Below are positions 1-7,637 of a DNA stretch of 64,000 bases, piece after piece. The notes beneath the pieces were generated by a model. The model did no database searches. It had not been told where the DNA came from and worked only from the letters and a program-made list of their open reading frames with translations. The stretch lies in the NCBI GenBank assembly GCA_018831195.1, contig JAHJDP010000065.1:62001-126000 (forward strand). Direction: 5' to 3'. The position numbers and the translations under genes are program-made. This DNA is from Candidatus Eisenbacteria bacterium. Lineage in GTDB: Bacteria > Eisenbacteria > RBG-16-71-46 > CAIMUX01 > JAHJDP01. How positions within the stretch are numbered: position 1 is the first letter of the stretch; the number at the start of each line of letters is the position of its first letter.

Positions 1-1
1 C

Positions 2-193
2 ACCCCGTTTGCTGACATTGGTCGCTGGGACTTTGGCACGACCTTCATTGCCGAGTCACACCCGCTTGCCACTGACACGGGTGCCTCTACCGAGGATGTT
101 GCCAACAAGTATTACCAGTACACTTTCTCGACAAACCAGCGTTCACTCTGCAACAAGTGTCACGTGAAGGATGCGGGCGACGCTCCTCTCTGA
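2..193 (+). CDS. c-type cytochrome, C-terminal fragment (5' end outside window)
   Basis: An open frame enters from the left edge and ends at a TGA at 191-193. The visible 63 residues end with one haem-binding motif, CNKCH, ten residues before the stop. The preceding residues (KYYQYTFSTNQ) look like a soluble periplasmic domain. The protein is therefore probably a c-type cytochrome, possibly multihaem, and it lies upstream of three more haem proteins on the same strand. A strong hairpin follows it, so it probably ends its own transcription unit. Family and haem number cannot be judged from this fragment. Confidence 0.7.
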   Translation, partial: TPFADIGRWDFGTTFIAESHPLATDTGASTEDVANKYYQYTFSTNQRSLCNKCHVKDAGDAPL

Positions 194-243
194 TATTGGT
201 GATTCCCGGTCTGATCTCCGGGGCTTGAGCTGACCGCTTGAGT

Positions 244-277
244 GAAGACGGCCTCCTCTTACGAGGGGGCCGTCTTC
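244..277 (+). terminator. strong hairpin, probable terminator of the cytochrome gene
   Basis: GAAGACGGCC at 244-253 pairs perfectly with GGCCGTCTTC at 268-277. The stem continues inward (TCCTC with GAGGG, one wobble) to a TTAC loop, giving about 15 pairs. It starts 50 bases after the stop codon. The U-tract is poor (GTATCAG follows), so it may be a weak intrinsic terminator or a 3'-end stabilising hairpin. Confidence 0.55.
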
Positions 278-385
278 GTATCAGCCGGAGCCCCCATCCT
301 CCTGTTTTGGGCCGTCATACCTTGGAATTTTATGGATCCTCTATGGCCGATTCCTGAATCTTTTGGCCCGCCATAAGGAGACTTC

Positions 386-414
386 TTGACAATGGGCCGG
401 CAAATTCGGATCAT
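386..414 (+). promoter_or_regulatory. candidate sigma-70 promoter for the tetrahaem cytochrome gene
   Basis: TTGACA at 386-391 is a perfect -35 box. A 17-base spacer leads to GATCAT at 409-414, which matches the -10 consensus at 4 of 6 positions. It lies 63 bases before the start codon and after the upstream hairpin. The assignment rests on sequence match only. Confidence 0.45.
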
Positions 415-476
415 AAGCGGAGCTTTGATCATGATGTTCAGTTGGCAACGCATCGCCATGGAGAGGGAGGAAAGAG

Positions 477-1034
477 ATGAGCAGGTTAGGTATCTTGGGG
501 GTGGCGCTTATTGCCGTTACTGTAATCGGGGCTTTCTTCTGGACATCTGTCGCCGTTCAAGCGACCGATGCGGAAAAGAAGGAGTTCCAATATATTAGCT
601 CGGCAAAGTGCAAGATGTGTCACAAGGGCGAGAAGAAGGGTGAAATTTTTGAGAAGTGGGAAGCAGGCCCGCACGCCAAGGCTTTTGCGTCCCTGCCGGA
701 AGCATCCCAGAAGGATGAGAAGTGTCTTGGCTGTCACACGACTGGATTCGGAAAGGGCGGCTATGTCGCGGGCGCCGAGAATGCCGCTGATTTCGCCCAT
801 GTCGGTTGTGAGGCCTGTCATGGTCCGGGAAGCGAATACAAGTCAGCGACGGTCATGAAGGATCATGCTCTCTCGGTCGCGGCCGGAATGATCGAGGTCG
901 GAGAAGCTCAGTGTAAGATCTGCCACACAGAGGCTCTCCCCGAGGCGTGTTGGGGCGAAGCGAAGGCCGCTCCCAAATTCGATTTCGCCGTGGCTTCAAA
1001 GAAGGTTGATCATAAAATCGCCAAGGCTGAGTAG
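477..1034 (+). CDS. tetrahaem c-type cytochrome, cytochrome c554-like
   Basis: This 185-residue exported protein has a signal peptide or N-terminal anchor (residues 5-28, hydrophobic, then AVQATDAEKKE) and four CxxCH motifs: CKMCH (45), CLGCH (83), CEACH (111) and CKICH (146). The motif spacing and the phrase GCEACHGPGSEY match the cytochrome c554/c-prime family of periplasmic tetrahaem electron carriers. GGGAGG at 465-470 fixes the ATG at 477. A TTGACA promoter lies upstream and an intrinsic terminator downstream, so it is probably monocistronic. The likely role is carrying electrons between a membrane quinol oxidase module and a terminal reductase. The partner is not determined; a diheme or sensor role is less likely. 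Confidence 0.88.
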   Translation: MSRLGILGVALIAVTVIGAFFWTSVAVQATDAEKKEFQYISSAKCKMCHKGEKKGEIFEKWEAGPHAKAFASLPEASQKDEKCLGCHTTGFGKGGYVAGAENAADFAHVGCEACHGPGSEYKSATVMKDHALSVAAGMIEVGEAQCKICHTEALPEACWGEAKAAPKFDFAVASKKVDHKIAKAE

Positions 1035-1123
1035 AGACTTCCTCGCAAGGGCAAGGAGGCTGCCTGCTCCCTGGTGGGCCATCATAAAATAAGAGCAAGG
1101 CGTGTTTCCGTCTTTTCAAGTCT

Positions 1124-1154
1124 GAGCTCCCGATAATAATCGGGAGCTCTTTCT
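1124..1154 (+). terminator. Rho-independent terminator after the tetrahaem cytochrome
   Basis: GAGCTCCCGAT at 1124-1134 and ATCGGGAGCTC at 1139-1149 form an 11-bp perfect stem with an AATA loop. It is followed by TTTCTAT. It lies 90 bases past the stop of the cytochrome gene, and no other gene intervenes. Confidence 0.85.
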
Positions 1155-1444
1155 ATCCTGCTGAGCAAAGATAGTTAACGCGTTTAATAGATATGATTAT
1201 GCTATCTTATTCGTATTGATATGGAGTCTCTTCATCCTGGAGGGGTTGTTCCGAAGCTTGTCCGTCCCTTGGGCTGAAGCGTCCCACCATCACTCACATT
1301 ATCCTGTGCGAGTCCCTCTCATATCTTGACCCTAAAAAGGGTATTTGATAATTTTAGAAAATCTGATTCGCATTATTAGTCCAACGACCCAACGACCCAA
1401 AGGCACCGGGTTTCTAGCAAAGGGCCACGGTTGGCAAAAACAAA
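1155..1444 (+). other. intergenic regulatory region before the NapC-like gene
   Basis: No gene is seen here. Besides the promoter described separately, it holds an 8-base tandem repeat (CCAACGAC twice, then CCAA) at 1381-1400, between the predicted transcription start and the start codon. The first part (1155-1320) shows nothing I can interpret. Confidence 0.5.
1326..1354 (+). promoter_or_regulatory. candidate promoter with overlapping inverted repeat for the multihaem operon
   Basis: TTGACC (1326-1331), a 17-base spacer and TAATTT (1349-1354) form a good sigma-70 promoter. A TG at 1346-1347 gives an extended -10. The inverted repeat ACCCT-AAAA-AGGGT (1329-1342) overlaps the -35 box and spacer and could be an operator. 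Transcription would start near 1361, about 85 bases before the NapC-like gene. Confidence 0.5.
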
Positions 1445-2887
1445 ATGGCGACGATCATAGAAATTTTCGGTAGTGTGCGCAACTACTTCACGAGGGCGCT
1501 GCGTCATCCCTTGGGTTTCCTCGGGCTCAATGGGGCGTCTCTCAGCGGGGTGTTGCTGGTGACGCTGCTTGTGTTGGATTTTACCGGCTATCATGGAAAT
1601 CCCTATCTTGGAATTTTAACATTTCTCATTCTGCCGATAGTCTTCGTCTGCAGTTTGCTTCTCATACCCATTGGAGAGTTCCGGTACAAGAAAAGGCTTC
1701 TTCGTAGAAAGCCATCCAAAGAGCTCCCGCTTTATCTGTCGCTGGATCTCAATAATCCTCGGCACAGGAACCGTTTTACGGTCATCGCCATTCTGACACT
1801 TGTGAACTTTACCATTCTTGGAATTGTCTCTTTTCGAGGTATGGAGTTTATGGATTCTGTTCATTTTTGCGGCGAGACCTGCCATCAGGTTATGAATCCC
1901 GAGTGGGTTGCCCATCAGAATTCCCCCCACGCGAGGGTGCTCTGCGTCGATTGCCATATCGGCTCCGGCGCCGATTGGTATGTGAAAGCAAAATTGTCGG
2001 GCGTGCGGCAGGTTTTTGCGACCCTATTCAATACCTTCCCGCGGCCGATACCGACCCCCATTCACAACCTCCGGCCCGCCCGCGATACATGCGAGCAATG
2101 CCATTGGCCCGAAAAGTTTCATGGGGACAAAGTCAAAGTCATCCCGCATTTTGAGGATGATGAGGCGAATACCGAGCTAAAAACCGTTCTTTTACTGAAG
2201 GTCGGGGGCGGTGTCGCTGGGAACCAGGACCGGGGTATACATTGGCATGTACTGAATCATGTCGAGTATGATTCGGATGAGTCCCGGGAGAACATTTATA
2301 ATATCCGTGTTATACAGTCTAATGGCGACACACTTCGGTATGCTTGGAAGGGTAAAGAACCTCCCAAGAACGAGATTCTCGAACCACGCGTCATGGACTG
2401 CGTCGATTGCCATAACCGGCCCACGCATATATATTCTATGCCCGACGCAGCATTGGATAATGCATTGTTCTGGGGTGTCATACCCCAAAGCCTGCCGAAT
2501 ATCCGGGGGATTGGGTATCGGGTTTTGACGACCAAGTATGCTTCGAGGGAGGACGCCGCGATTCGTATTCCCGAACTTCTGCGGGCAGGATACCAGGATA
2601 AACACCCGTCGGTTCTTCAGGAGATGGATCCGGAATTGAGCAGAACCGCCCAAACACTGGTCGGGATATATAATAAAAACATCTTTCCCAGCATGAATGT
2701 TGATTGGGGCACCTATCCCAATCATCTGGGACATGAAGACTTCCCTGGTTGTTTCCGGTGCCATGATGAGGAGCATGTCGCTGAGAATGGAGATGCCATA
2801 AGCCAGGATTGTTCTACATGCCATACTCTTCTTGCGATTGAGGAACAGGATCCAAAGGTCCTGGAAGTGATCTTTCCAAAAGAGTAA
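1445..2887 (+). CDS. NapC/NirT-like membrane multihaem cytochrome c
   Basis: A 480-residue membrane cytochrome with about three N-terminal membrane segments (roughly 33-50, 55-76, 112-130) followed by a periplasmic haem domain. Canonical motifs are CVDCH (167), CEQCH (216), CVDCH (319), CFRCH (436) and CSTCH (456). An additional first site reads CGETCH (142-147), a CX3CH variant followed by VMNPE, at the place of the first NapC/NrfH haem. The family passes electrons from membrane quinol to periplasmic cytochromes. The 25-base spacing to the next gene suggests an operon with the 19-haem fusion. The ATG has only a weak Shine-Dalgarno sequence. The exact partner enzyme is unknown. Confidence 0.85.
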   Translation: MATIIEIFGSVRNYFTRALRHPLGFLGLNGASLSGVLLVTLLVLDFTGYHGNPYLGILTFLILPIVFVCSLLLIPIGEFRYKKRLLRRKPSKELPLYLSLDLNNPRHRNRFTVIAILTLVNFTILGIVSFRGMEFMDSVHFCGETCHQVMNPEWVAHQNSPHARVLCVDCHIGSGADWYVKAKLSGVRQVFATLFNTFPRPIPTPIHNLRPARDTCEQCHWPEKFHGDKVKVIPHFEDDEANTELKTVLLLKVGGGVAGNQDRGIHWHVLNHVEYDSDESRENIYNIRVIQSNGDTLRYAWKGKEPPKNEILEPRVMDCVDCHNRPTHIYSMPDAALDNALFWGVIPQSLPNIRGIGYRVLTTKYASREDAAIRIPELLRAGYQDKHPSVLQEMDPELSRTAQTLVGIYNKNIFPSMNVDWGTYPNHLGHEDFPGCFRCHDEEHVAENGDAISQDCSTCHTLLAIEEQDPKVLEVIFPKE

Positions 2888-2912
2888 TTGAGAAAGAAAA
2901 GGCGCATCAAAT

Positions 2913-5735
2913 ATGAAGCCGTTCAAAATATTCAAGATCCTGGGTCTTTTGGGTGTTGTCTATTTTGCCGGCTTTGCAGTAACCGGTATTCGGCTTGAGC
3001 CCGATGCGCAGGCGCAGGAGCTCGCTGTTGAGGAAGACAATTATTGTTTTGAGTGCCACAATGATCCGACATTTCTTTCTGATAATGAAATCGGCATATC
3101 GCTGTACGTCGATCCGCAATCGTACAGCCATTCGATCCATGCCGGGAATGGATGCGTCTCATGCCATCAAGATGTCGATCCGGAGGATCTTCCGCATGAA
3201 TCGGGGCTGGAACCCGTCGACTGCGGTGGTTGCCATGATGGTGTAGCCAAGATCTACGCCGCCAGCTCTCATGGTATGGCGCATGCGCAGGGTGATCCGG
3301 ATGCTCCCCTTTGCAGCGATTGCCATGGCAAGCATGATATCCGCTCTTCAGATGATCCATCATCAATCACTAATATCTCACAAATACCAAGAATGTGCGG
3401 ATCCTGCCACCGGGAAGATACTGACATGGTTACCCGGCATGATATCGATCAATCGAATGTCATCCAAAATTACTCAATGTCGATTCACGGGGAAGGCCTT
3501 TTTGTGCGCGGTTTGACAGTGACTGCAGTTTGTACAAGTTGTCATACGGCGCACAATGTCCTGCCTCATGAGAACCCCGCGTCGACGATCAACCGTAAGA
3601 ATATCGCCGCGACCTGTATGAAATGCCACGGGCGTATCGAGGATGTTCATCTCAAAGTCATTCGCGGGGAATTGTGGGAAAAGGAGCCACACGTCATTCC
3701 CTCCTGTGTTGAATGCCATTCTCCCCATGATATCCGGCGTGTGGTCTATGAAGACGCGCTTAATGATGGTTATTGCATGGGTTGTCACGGGAGCCACGAT
3801 CTTGTGCGCACCCGCGAAGGCCGAACGGATACGCTTTTTGTCGACACTTCCGAAATTCTGATTTCGGCCCACGGGCCGCATACACCCTGCGTGCGGTGTC
3901 ATGTCGGGGTCGATATCCGCCTGAATCCCGTCTGTAAAGACTCCGGTCCTGTGGACTGTTCGATCTGCCACGCGAAGGAGGTCGAGAGCCACTCAAAGAG
4001 TATTCATGGCCGGCTCAAGGCCGAAGGTGATCCCAATGCGCCCGGCTGCACTGATTGTCATGGAGAACATAAGATTCTCCCCAAGGAGAATCTCGATTCC
4101 CCCATATTCGCACGGAATATTCCGCAACTTTGCGCCAATTGCCACCGGGAAGGACAGAAGGCCGCGGCCCGGCTTCACGCTTCACAGACTGAGGTTGTTG
4201 AACATTATAACATGTCCATTCATGGAAAGGGTTTGAATGAGAGTGGATTGATGGTCACGGCAATGTGCACCTCCTGTCACACGGCGCATGACATCTATCC
4301 CGCAAAAGATCCCGCGTCATCGGTAAATGCCACCAATATCGCGAAGACCTGCGCCAAATGCCACCTGGGCATCTATGAGCAGTTTAAGAAGTCCATTCAC
4401 AGCCCGGAGGTCTCGCATACAGATAAAAGACTGCCGGTATGTTACGACTGCCACCAATCCCATACGATTGAGCGAGTGGATGGAGAGGATTTTCGGCAGA
4501 TTATTACCACCCAATGCGGCCAATGCCATGAGGAGGTTACCGAAAGCTATTTCGAAACCTATCATGGCAAGGTGTCCAAGCTCGGGTATGCTTCGACGGC
4601 GAAATGTTCTGATTGTCACGGGTCCCACAATATTCTTCCCCCTGATGATGTCAAATCAACATTGAGCCGGGCCAATGCCGTGGCGACCTGCGCGAAATGC
4701 CACCCCGAATCGAATCGTAAGTTCACCGGCTACCTGACCCACGCGACGCACCATGACAAGGCGAAATACCCGCTGTTGCACGGCACCTTCTGGTTCATGA
4801 CGATTCTCCTGGTGGGCACCCTCGGATTTTTCGGCATTCATACCTTGCTCTGGATACCCCGTTCTTTCCGTGAACGCCGGCGTCTCAATCGGCAGAAAAG
4901 ATCCGGGCCTGAACAACAGATCCTGAGGTTTGAAATCTTCCCACGTGTCCTGCACATTATCGTGATCATCAGCTTTATCGGTCTCGCTATGACCGGCATG
5001 ATTCTCAAATTCGCCAATCAAACATGGGCGTCGGGGCTGGCCAGGTTTCTGGGAGGATTCGAATCGACGGGAGCGATCCATCGCTTTTGTGCGGTTTTGA
5101 CCTTCGCCTACTTCCTGCTCCATTTCGTTCACCTACATCGTAAAAAGAAGGAATCGGGCCTGTCCGCCTGGAAATTCATTTTCGGTTCCGGAAGCCTCTT
5201 GCCGAATAAAACAGACCTGAAGGAATTCTGGCAAACGACCCTGTGGTTTATCGGTTTGGCCAAGCGGCCGCGTTACGGTCGTTGGACCTATTGGGAGAAG
5301 TTTGATTATCTTGCCGTTTTTTGGGGCGTCGCCATGATCGGCTTCACGGGACTTATGCTGTGGTTTCCTGAATTTTTCACCAGGTTCCTTCCCGGACGCT
5401 TTATCAATGTGGCAACGATCATTCATAGCGACGAGGCTCTTTTGGCCACCGGTTTTATCTTTTCTGTACACTTTTTCAACACTCATTTCCGGCCGGAGAA
5501 ATTTCCCATGGATCCGGTCATCTTCACGGGCGTCGTCTCTTTGGAGGAGCTGAAAAATGACCGTCCGCGGGAATATGAAGAGCTCGTTGAAAGCCGGAGA
5601 CTAAAGACATTGGAAGTGCCGGAGCCACCGCGGTGGCTCCGCATAGCCGCCAGGGTTTTCGGGTTTTCAGCCCTTGCTTTCGGGCTTGCCCTGATCGGTT
5701 TGATCATCTGGTCTATGTTGTTCCAGTATCGCTAA
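2913..5735 (+). CDS. giant 19-haem cytochrome c fused to a b561-type membrane domain
   Basis: A 940-residue protein with an N-terminal signal or anchor (residues 5-25), then about 600 periplasmic residues with 19 CxxCH motifs. From about residue 623 six hydrophobic segments follow, with histidines in HRFCAVLTFAYFLLHFVH and LATGFIFSVHFFNTH that resemble the haem b ligands of cytochrome b561/FdnI-like subunits. The haem region contains an internal duplication: the pattern SIHG-GL, VTA-CTSCHTAH, P-PAS, NIA-TC-KCH appears near residues 190-250 and again near 430-490. Known b561 domains exchange electrons with quinones, so this fusion could by itself connect the quinone pool to a long haem wire. 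Its redox direction and terminal acceptor cannot be read from the sequence. Confidence 0.88.
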   Translation: MKPFKIFKILGLLGVVYFAGFAVTGIRLEPDAQAQELAVEEDNYCFECHNDPTFLSDNEIGISLYVDPQSYSHSIHAGNGCVSCHQDVDPEDLPHESGLEPVDCGGCHDGVAKIYAASSHGMAHAQGDPDAPLCSDCHGKHDIRSSDDPSSITNISQIPRMCGSCHREDTDMVTRHDIDQSNVIQNYSMSIHGEGLFVRGLTVTAVCTSCHTAHNVLPHENPASTINRKNIAATCMKCHGRIEDVHLKVIRGELWEKEPHVIPSCVECHSPHDIRRVVYEDALNDGYCMGCHGSHDLVRTREGRTDTLFVDTSEILISAHGPHTPCVRCHVGVDIRLNPVCKDSGPVDCSICHAKEVESHSKSIHGRLKAEGDPNAPGCTDCHGEHKILPKENLDSPIFARNIPQLCANCHREGQKAAARLHASQTEVVEHYNMSIHGKGLNESGLMVTAMCTSCHTAHDIYPAKDPASSVNATNIAKTCAKCHLGIYEQFKKSIHSPEVSHTDKRLPVCYDCHQSHTIERVDGEDFRQIITTQCGQCHEEVTESYFETYHGKVSKLGYASTAKCSDCHGSHNILPPDDVKSTLSRANAVATCAKCHPESNRKFTGYLTHATHHDKAKYPLLHGTFWFMTILLVGTLGFFGIHTLLWIPRSFRERRRLNRQKRSGPEQQILRFEIFPRVLHIIVIISFIGLAMTGMILKFANQTWASGLARFLGGFESTGAIHRFCAVLTFAYFLLHFVHLHRKKKESGLSAWKFIFGSGSLLPNKTDLKEFWQTTLWFIGLAKRPRYGRWTYWEKFDYLAVFWGVAMIGFTGLMLWFPEFFTRFLPGRFINVATIIHSDEALLATGFIFSVHFFNTHFRPEKFPMDPVIFTGVVSLEELKNDRPREYEELVESRRLKTLEVPEPPRWLRIAARVFGFSALAFGLALIGLIIWSMLFQYR

Positions 5736-5934
5736 TCCTTCTGGGGTTCTGTCATGAGGAATTGTTATATTGGCGGGATCGTAGCGTGAGCGCCGAGAAT
5801 CGTACCTTGCGATGAGACCGGCGATCATCTAACTTGAGGGGTTGATCGTGTGGAATGGCAGCTTAGGTCCGATCCGCCACAGGTGTGGAGTCCTTGGAAC
5901 TTATCCCGGCTGATGCAGCTAGTTAGGTTATTAT

Positions 5935-7626
5935 ATGCGTGAAAAATCTAGAGCTCACCCCATCATAAAGATCCTCAGCTCGATGTATTTGACGGTGGCC
6001 CTCCTCTTTATCTTTGCCGCCGCCATCGCCATCGCAACATTCATTGAATCCGCCCAGAGCACCGATGCGGCGCGGGCCATGGTCTATGGCGCAAAATGGT
6101 TTGAGATTCTACTCGCCTTGCTAGGTCTCAATCTGGTCGTTTCCCTCGTTTCAGGATTTCCTTTTCGAGCCAACAGGTTGGGATTCGTCATCGCGCACAT
6201 TTCGATGATCGTGATTCTCATCGGCGCCGGGATTACCCGTTTCTTTGGATATGAGGGCGTCATGTCCATCCGTGAAGGATCATCCACGGATTATATGTAT
6301 TCCAGAAAAGAGCACATTGAAGTCCAAACCGGAGGGCAATCCGCTTTTATTCCCGTATTTTTGTACAAGTCAGGCCAAACACTCCACCGCAAGGTGTCGG
6401 TCGGATCGCAAGAATTGGATATCTCGATCGCCGATTACTGGCCGCACTTTGAGAATTTAGTTGTGGAAGGGGAGGGTGGGGTCCCCACGATTAAATTCAG
6501 CGCCACCGGCTCGCGGGGAATGGAAATTCAGACATTGAGCCGGGGCGAAAGATTGGCCCTGCCCGGCGCTGAGGCGCGGTTTTTAAATGGCGCGTTGAAC
6601 GATTCCCCTCCGGCATCGCCCTACGGAAGGCTCGAGGTCATCTTCAACGGTGAAACCCGCACTATGGATGTTCCAAGGACCCCCCCCGCAGAGATGACCA
6701 TCAGCGGCTACCGGTTTCTTATTTCTGAATTTCACCCCAGTTTCAGGGTCGGAGCATCCCCCTCCGCATCGGATGAGATGGAGAATCCGGCGATCCGTGT
6801 GGAAATCGAAGGGCCTGATGGGGAGAAGGGCCGGCGATTGCTGTTCGCCTTCCATCCTGATTTTGATATGGGGCATGCCGGCGGCGAGGCCTCTTTCTCT
6901 GAAATTGAAATGAAGTACCAATACAACAGTGAGCTTTACTTTTCTTACGAACCCGGCGGCGAACTCGCGGGCCGGGCGACTTTTTCCCTTGAGATTCGCC
7001 CCAAGAATCCTTCCGAGCCGCCCCGGAGCGTCGCGGCAGGAGAGGATTTCACCCTGGCTCCCGATGAGACGATACGATCGGCGACCTTCGTCCTCGCGCT
7101 GATGGAGGTTTGGCGGTCCGCCGTGACCCGGCCCGGCCTCAGTGATGACGAGAGTAAAATGCCGGCGTCCAGGGTTGCGGTGACGGACCATGCCGGCAAC
7201 CGGGCCGAAACAATTTTGAGCCATGGCGATGATTTGACCTGGCTTGATCTCAGCGGACATGAGGTCGGAATTAGGCTGGGAGCAAAGATTATAAAACTCC
7301 CCTATACCATTCACCTGGATGATTTTGTGTTGGTCACCTATCCCGGAAGCTCCAACCCGGCGAGTTACGAAAGCCGCGTCCGGGTATTTGATGAGGAAGC
7401 CGGTGTCAACGGGCGGGCGGAACGGATTTATATGAACCATCCCTTGACATTCCGGGGATATAAACATTTTCAATCGTCCTATGACCAAGATCGCCGCGGA
7501 ACGATTCTATCGGTCAATTACGATCCCGGGAAAACGCCGACATATATCGGGTACCTTTTTCTGGGCATTGGATTTCTCATCACACTTTCACGCAAACTCA
7601 TCTGGCCGAAGATGAAAGAAGAGTAG
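5935..7626 (+). CDS. resB: ResB-like cytochrome c biogenesis protein
   Basis: A 563-residue membrane protein. The N-terminus carries the ResB signature (SSMYLTVALLFIFAAAIAI, then ATFIES), followed by membrane segments near 52-73 and 85-105, a long extracytoplasmic domain (about 120-535) and a final segment at about 540-555. ResB/Ccs1 works with CcsA to carry haem across the membrane and attach it to CxxCH motifs (System II). The CcsA gene begins 11 bases after its stop. The position directly after genes encoding about 30 haem sites fits a dedicated maturation role. The 199 bases upstream contain no clear gene. No strong Shine-Dalgarno sequence precedes the ATG, so the start is moderately certain. 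Confidence 0.88.
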   Translation: MREKSRAHPIIKILSSMYLTVALLFIFAAAIAIATFIESAQSTDAARAMVYGAKWFEILLALLGLNLVVSLVSGFPFRANRLGFVIAHISMIVILIGAGITRFFGYEGVMSIREGSSTDYMYSRKEHIEVQTGGQSAFIPVFLYKSGQTLHRKVSVGSQELDISIADYWPHFENLVVEGEGGVPTIKFSATGSRGMEIQTLSRGERLALPGAEARFLNGALNDSPPASPYGRLEVIFNGETRTMDVPRTPPAEMTISGYRFLISEFHPSFRVGASPSASDEMENPAIRVEIEGPDGEKGRRLLFAFHPDFDMGHAGGEASFSEIEMKYQYNSELYFSYEPGGELAGRATFSLEIRPKNPSEPPRSVAAGEDFTLAPDETIRSATFVLALMEVWRSAVTRPGLSDDESKMPASRVAVTDHAGNRAETILSHGDDLTWLDLSGHEVGIRLGAKIIKLPYTIHLDDFVLVTYPGSSNPASYESRVRVFDEEAGVNGRAERIYMNHPLTFRGYKHFQSSYDQDRRGTILSVNYDPGKTPTYIGYLFLGIGFLITLSRKLIWPKMKEE

Positions 7627-7637
7627 GAGATTATTTC

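Noticed and set aside
1381-1400. CRISPR or satellite array
   Set aside because: Only two and a half copies of an 8-base unit are present, without spacers; the similar repeat at 49211-49226 has two copies.
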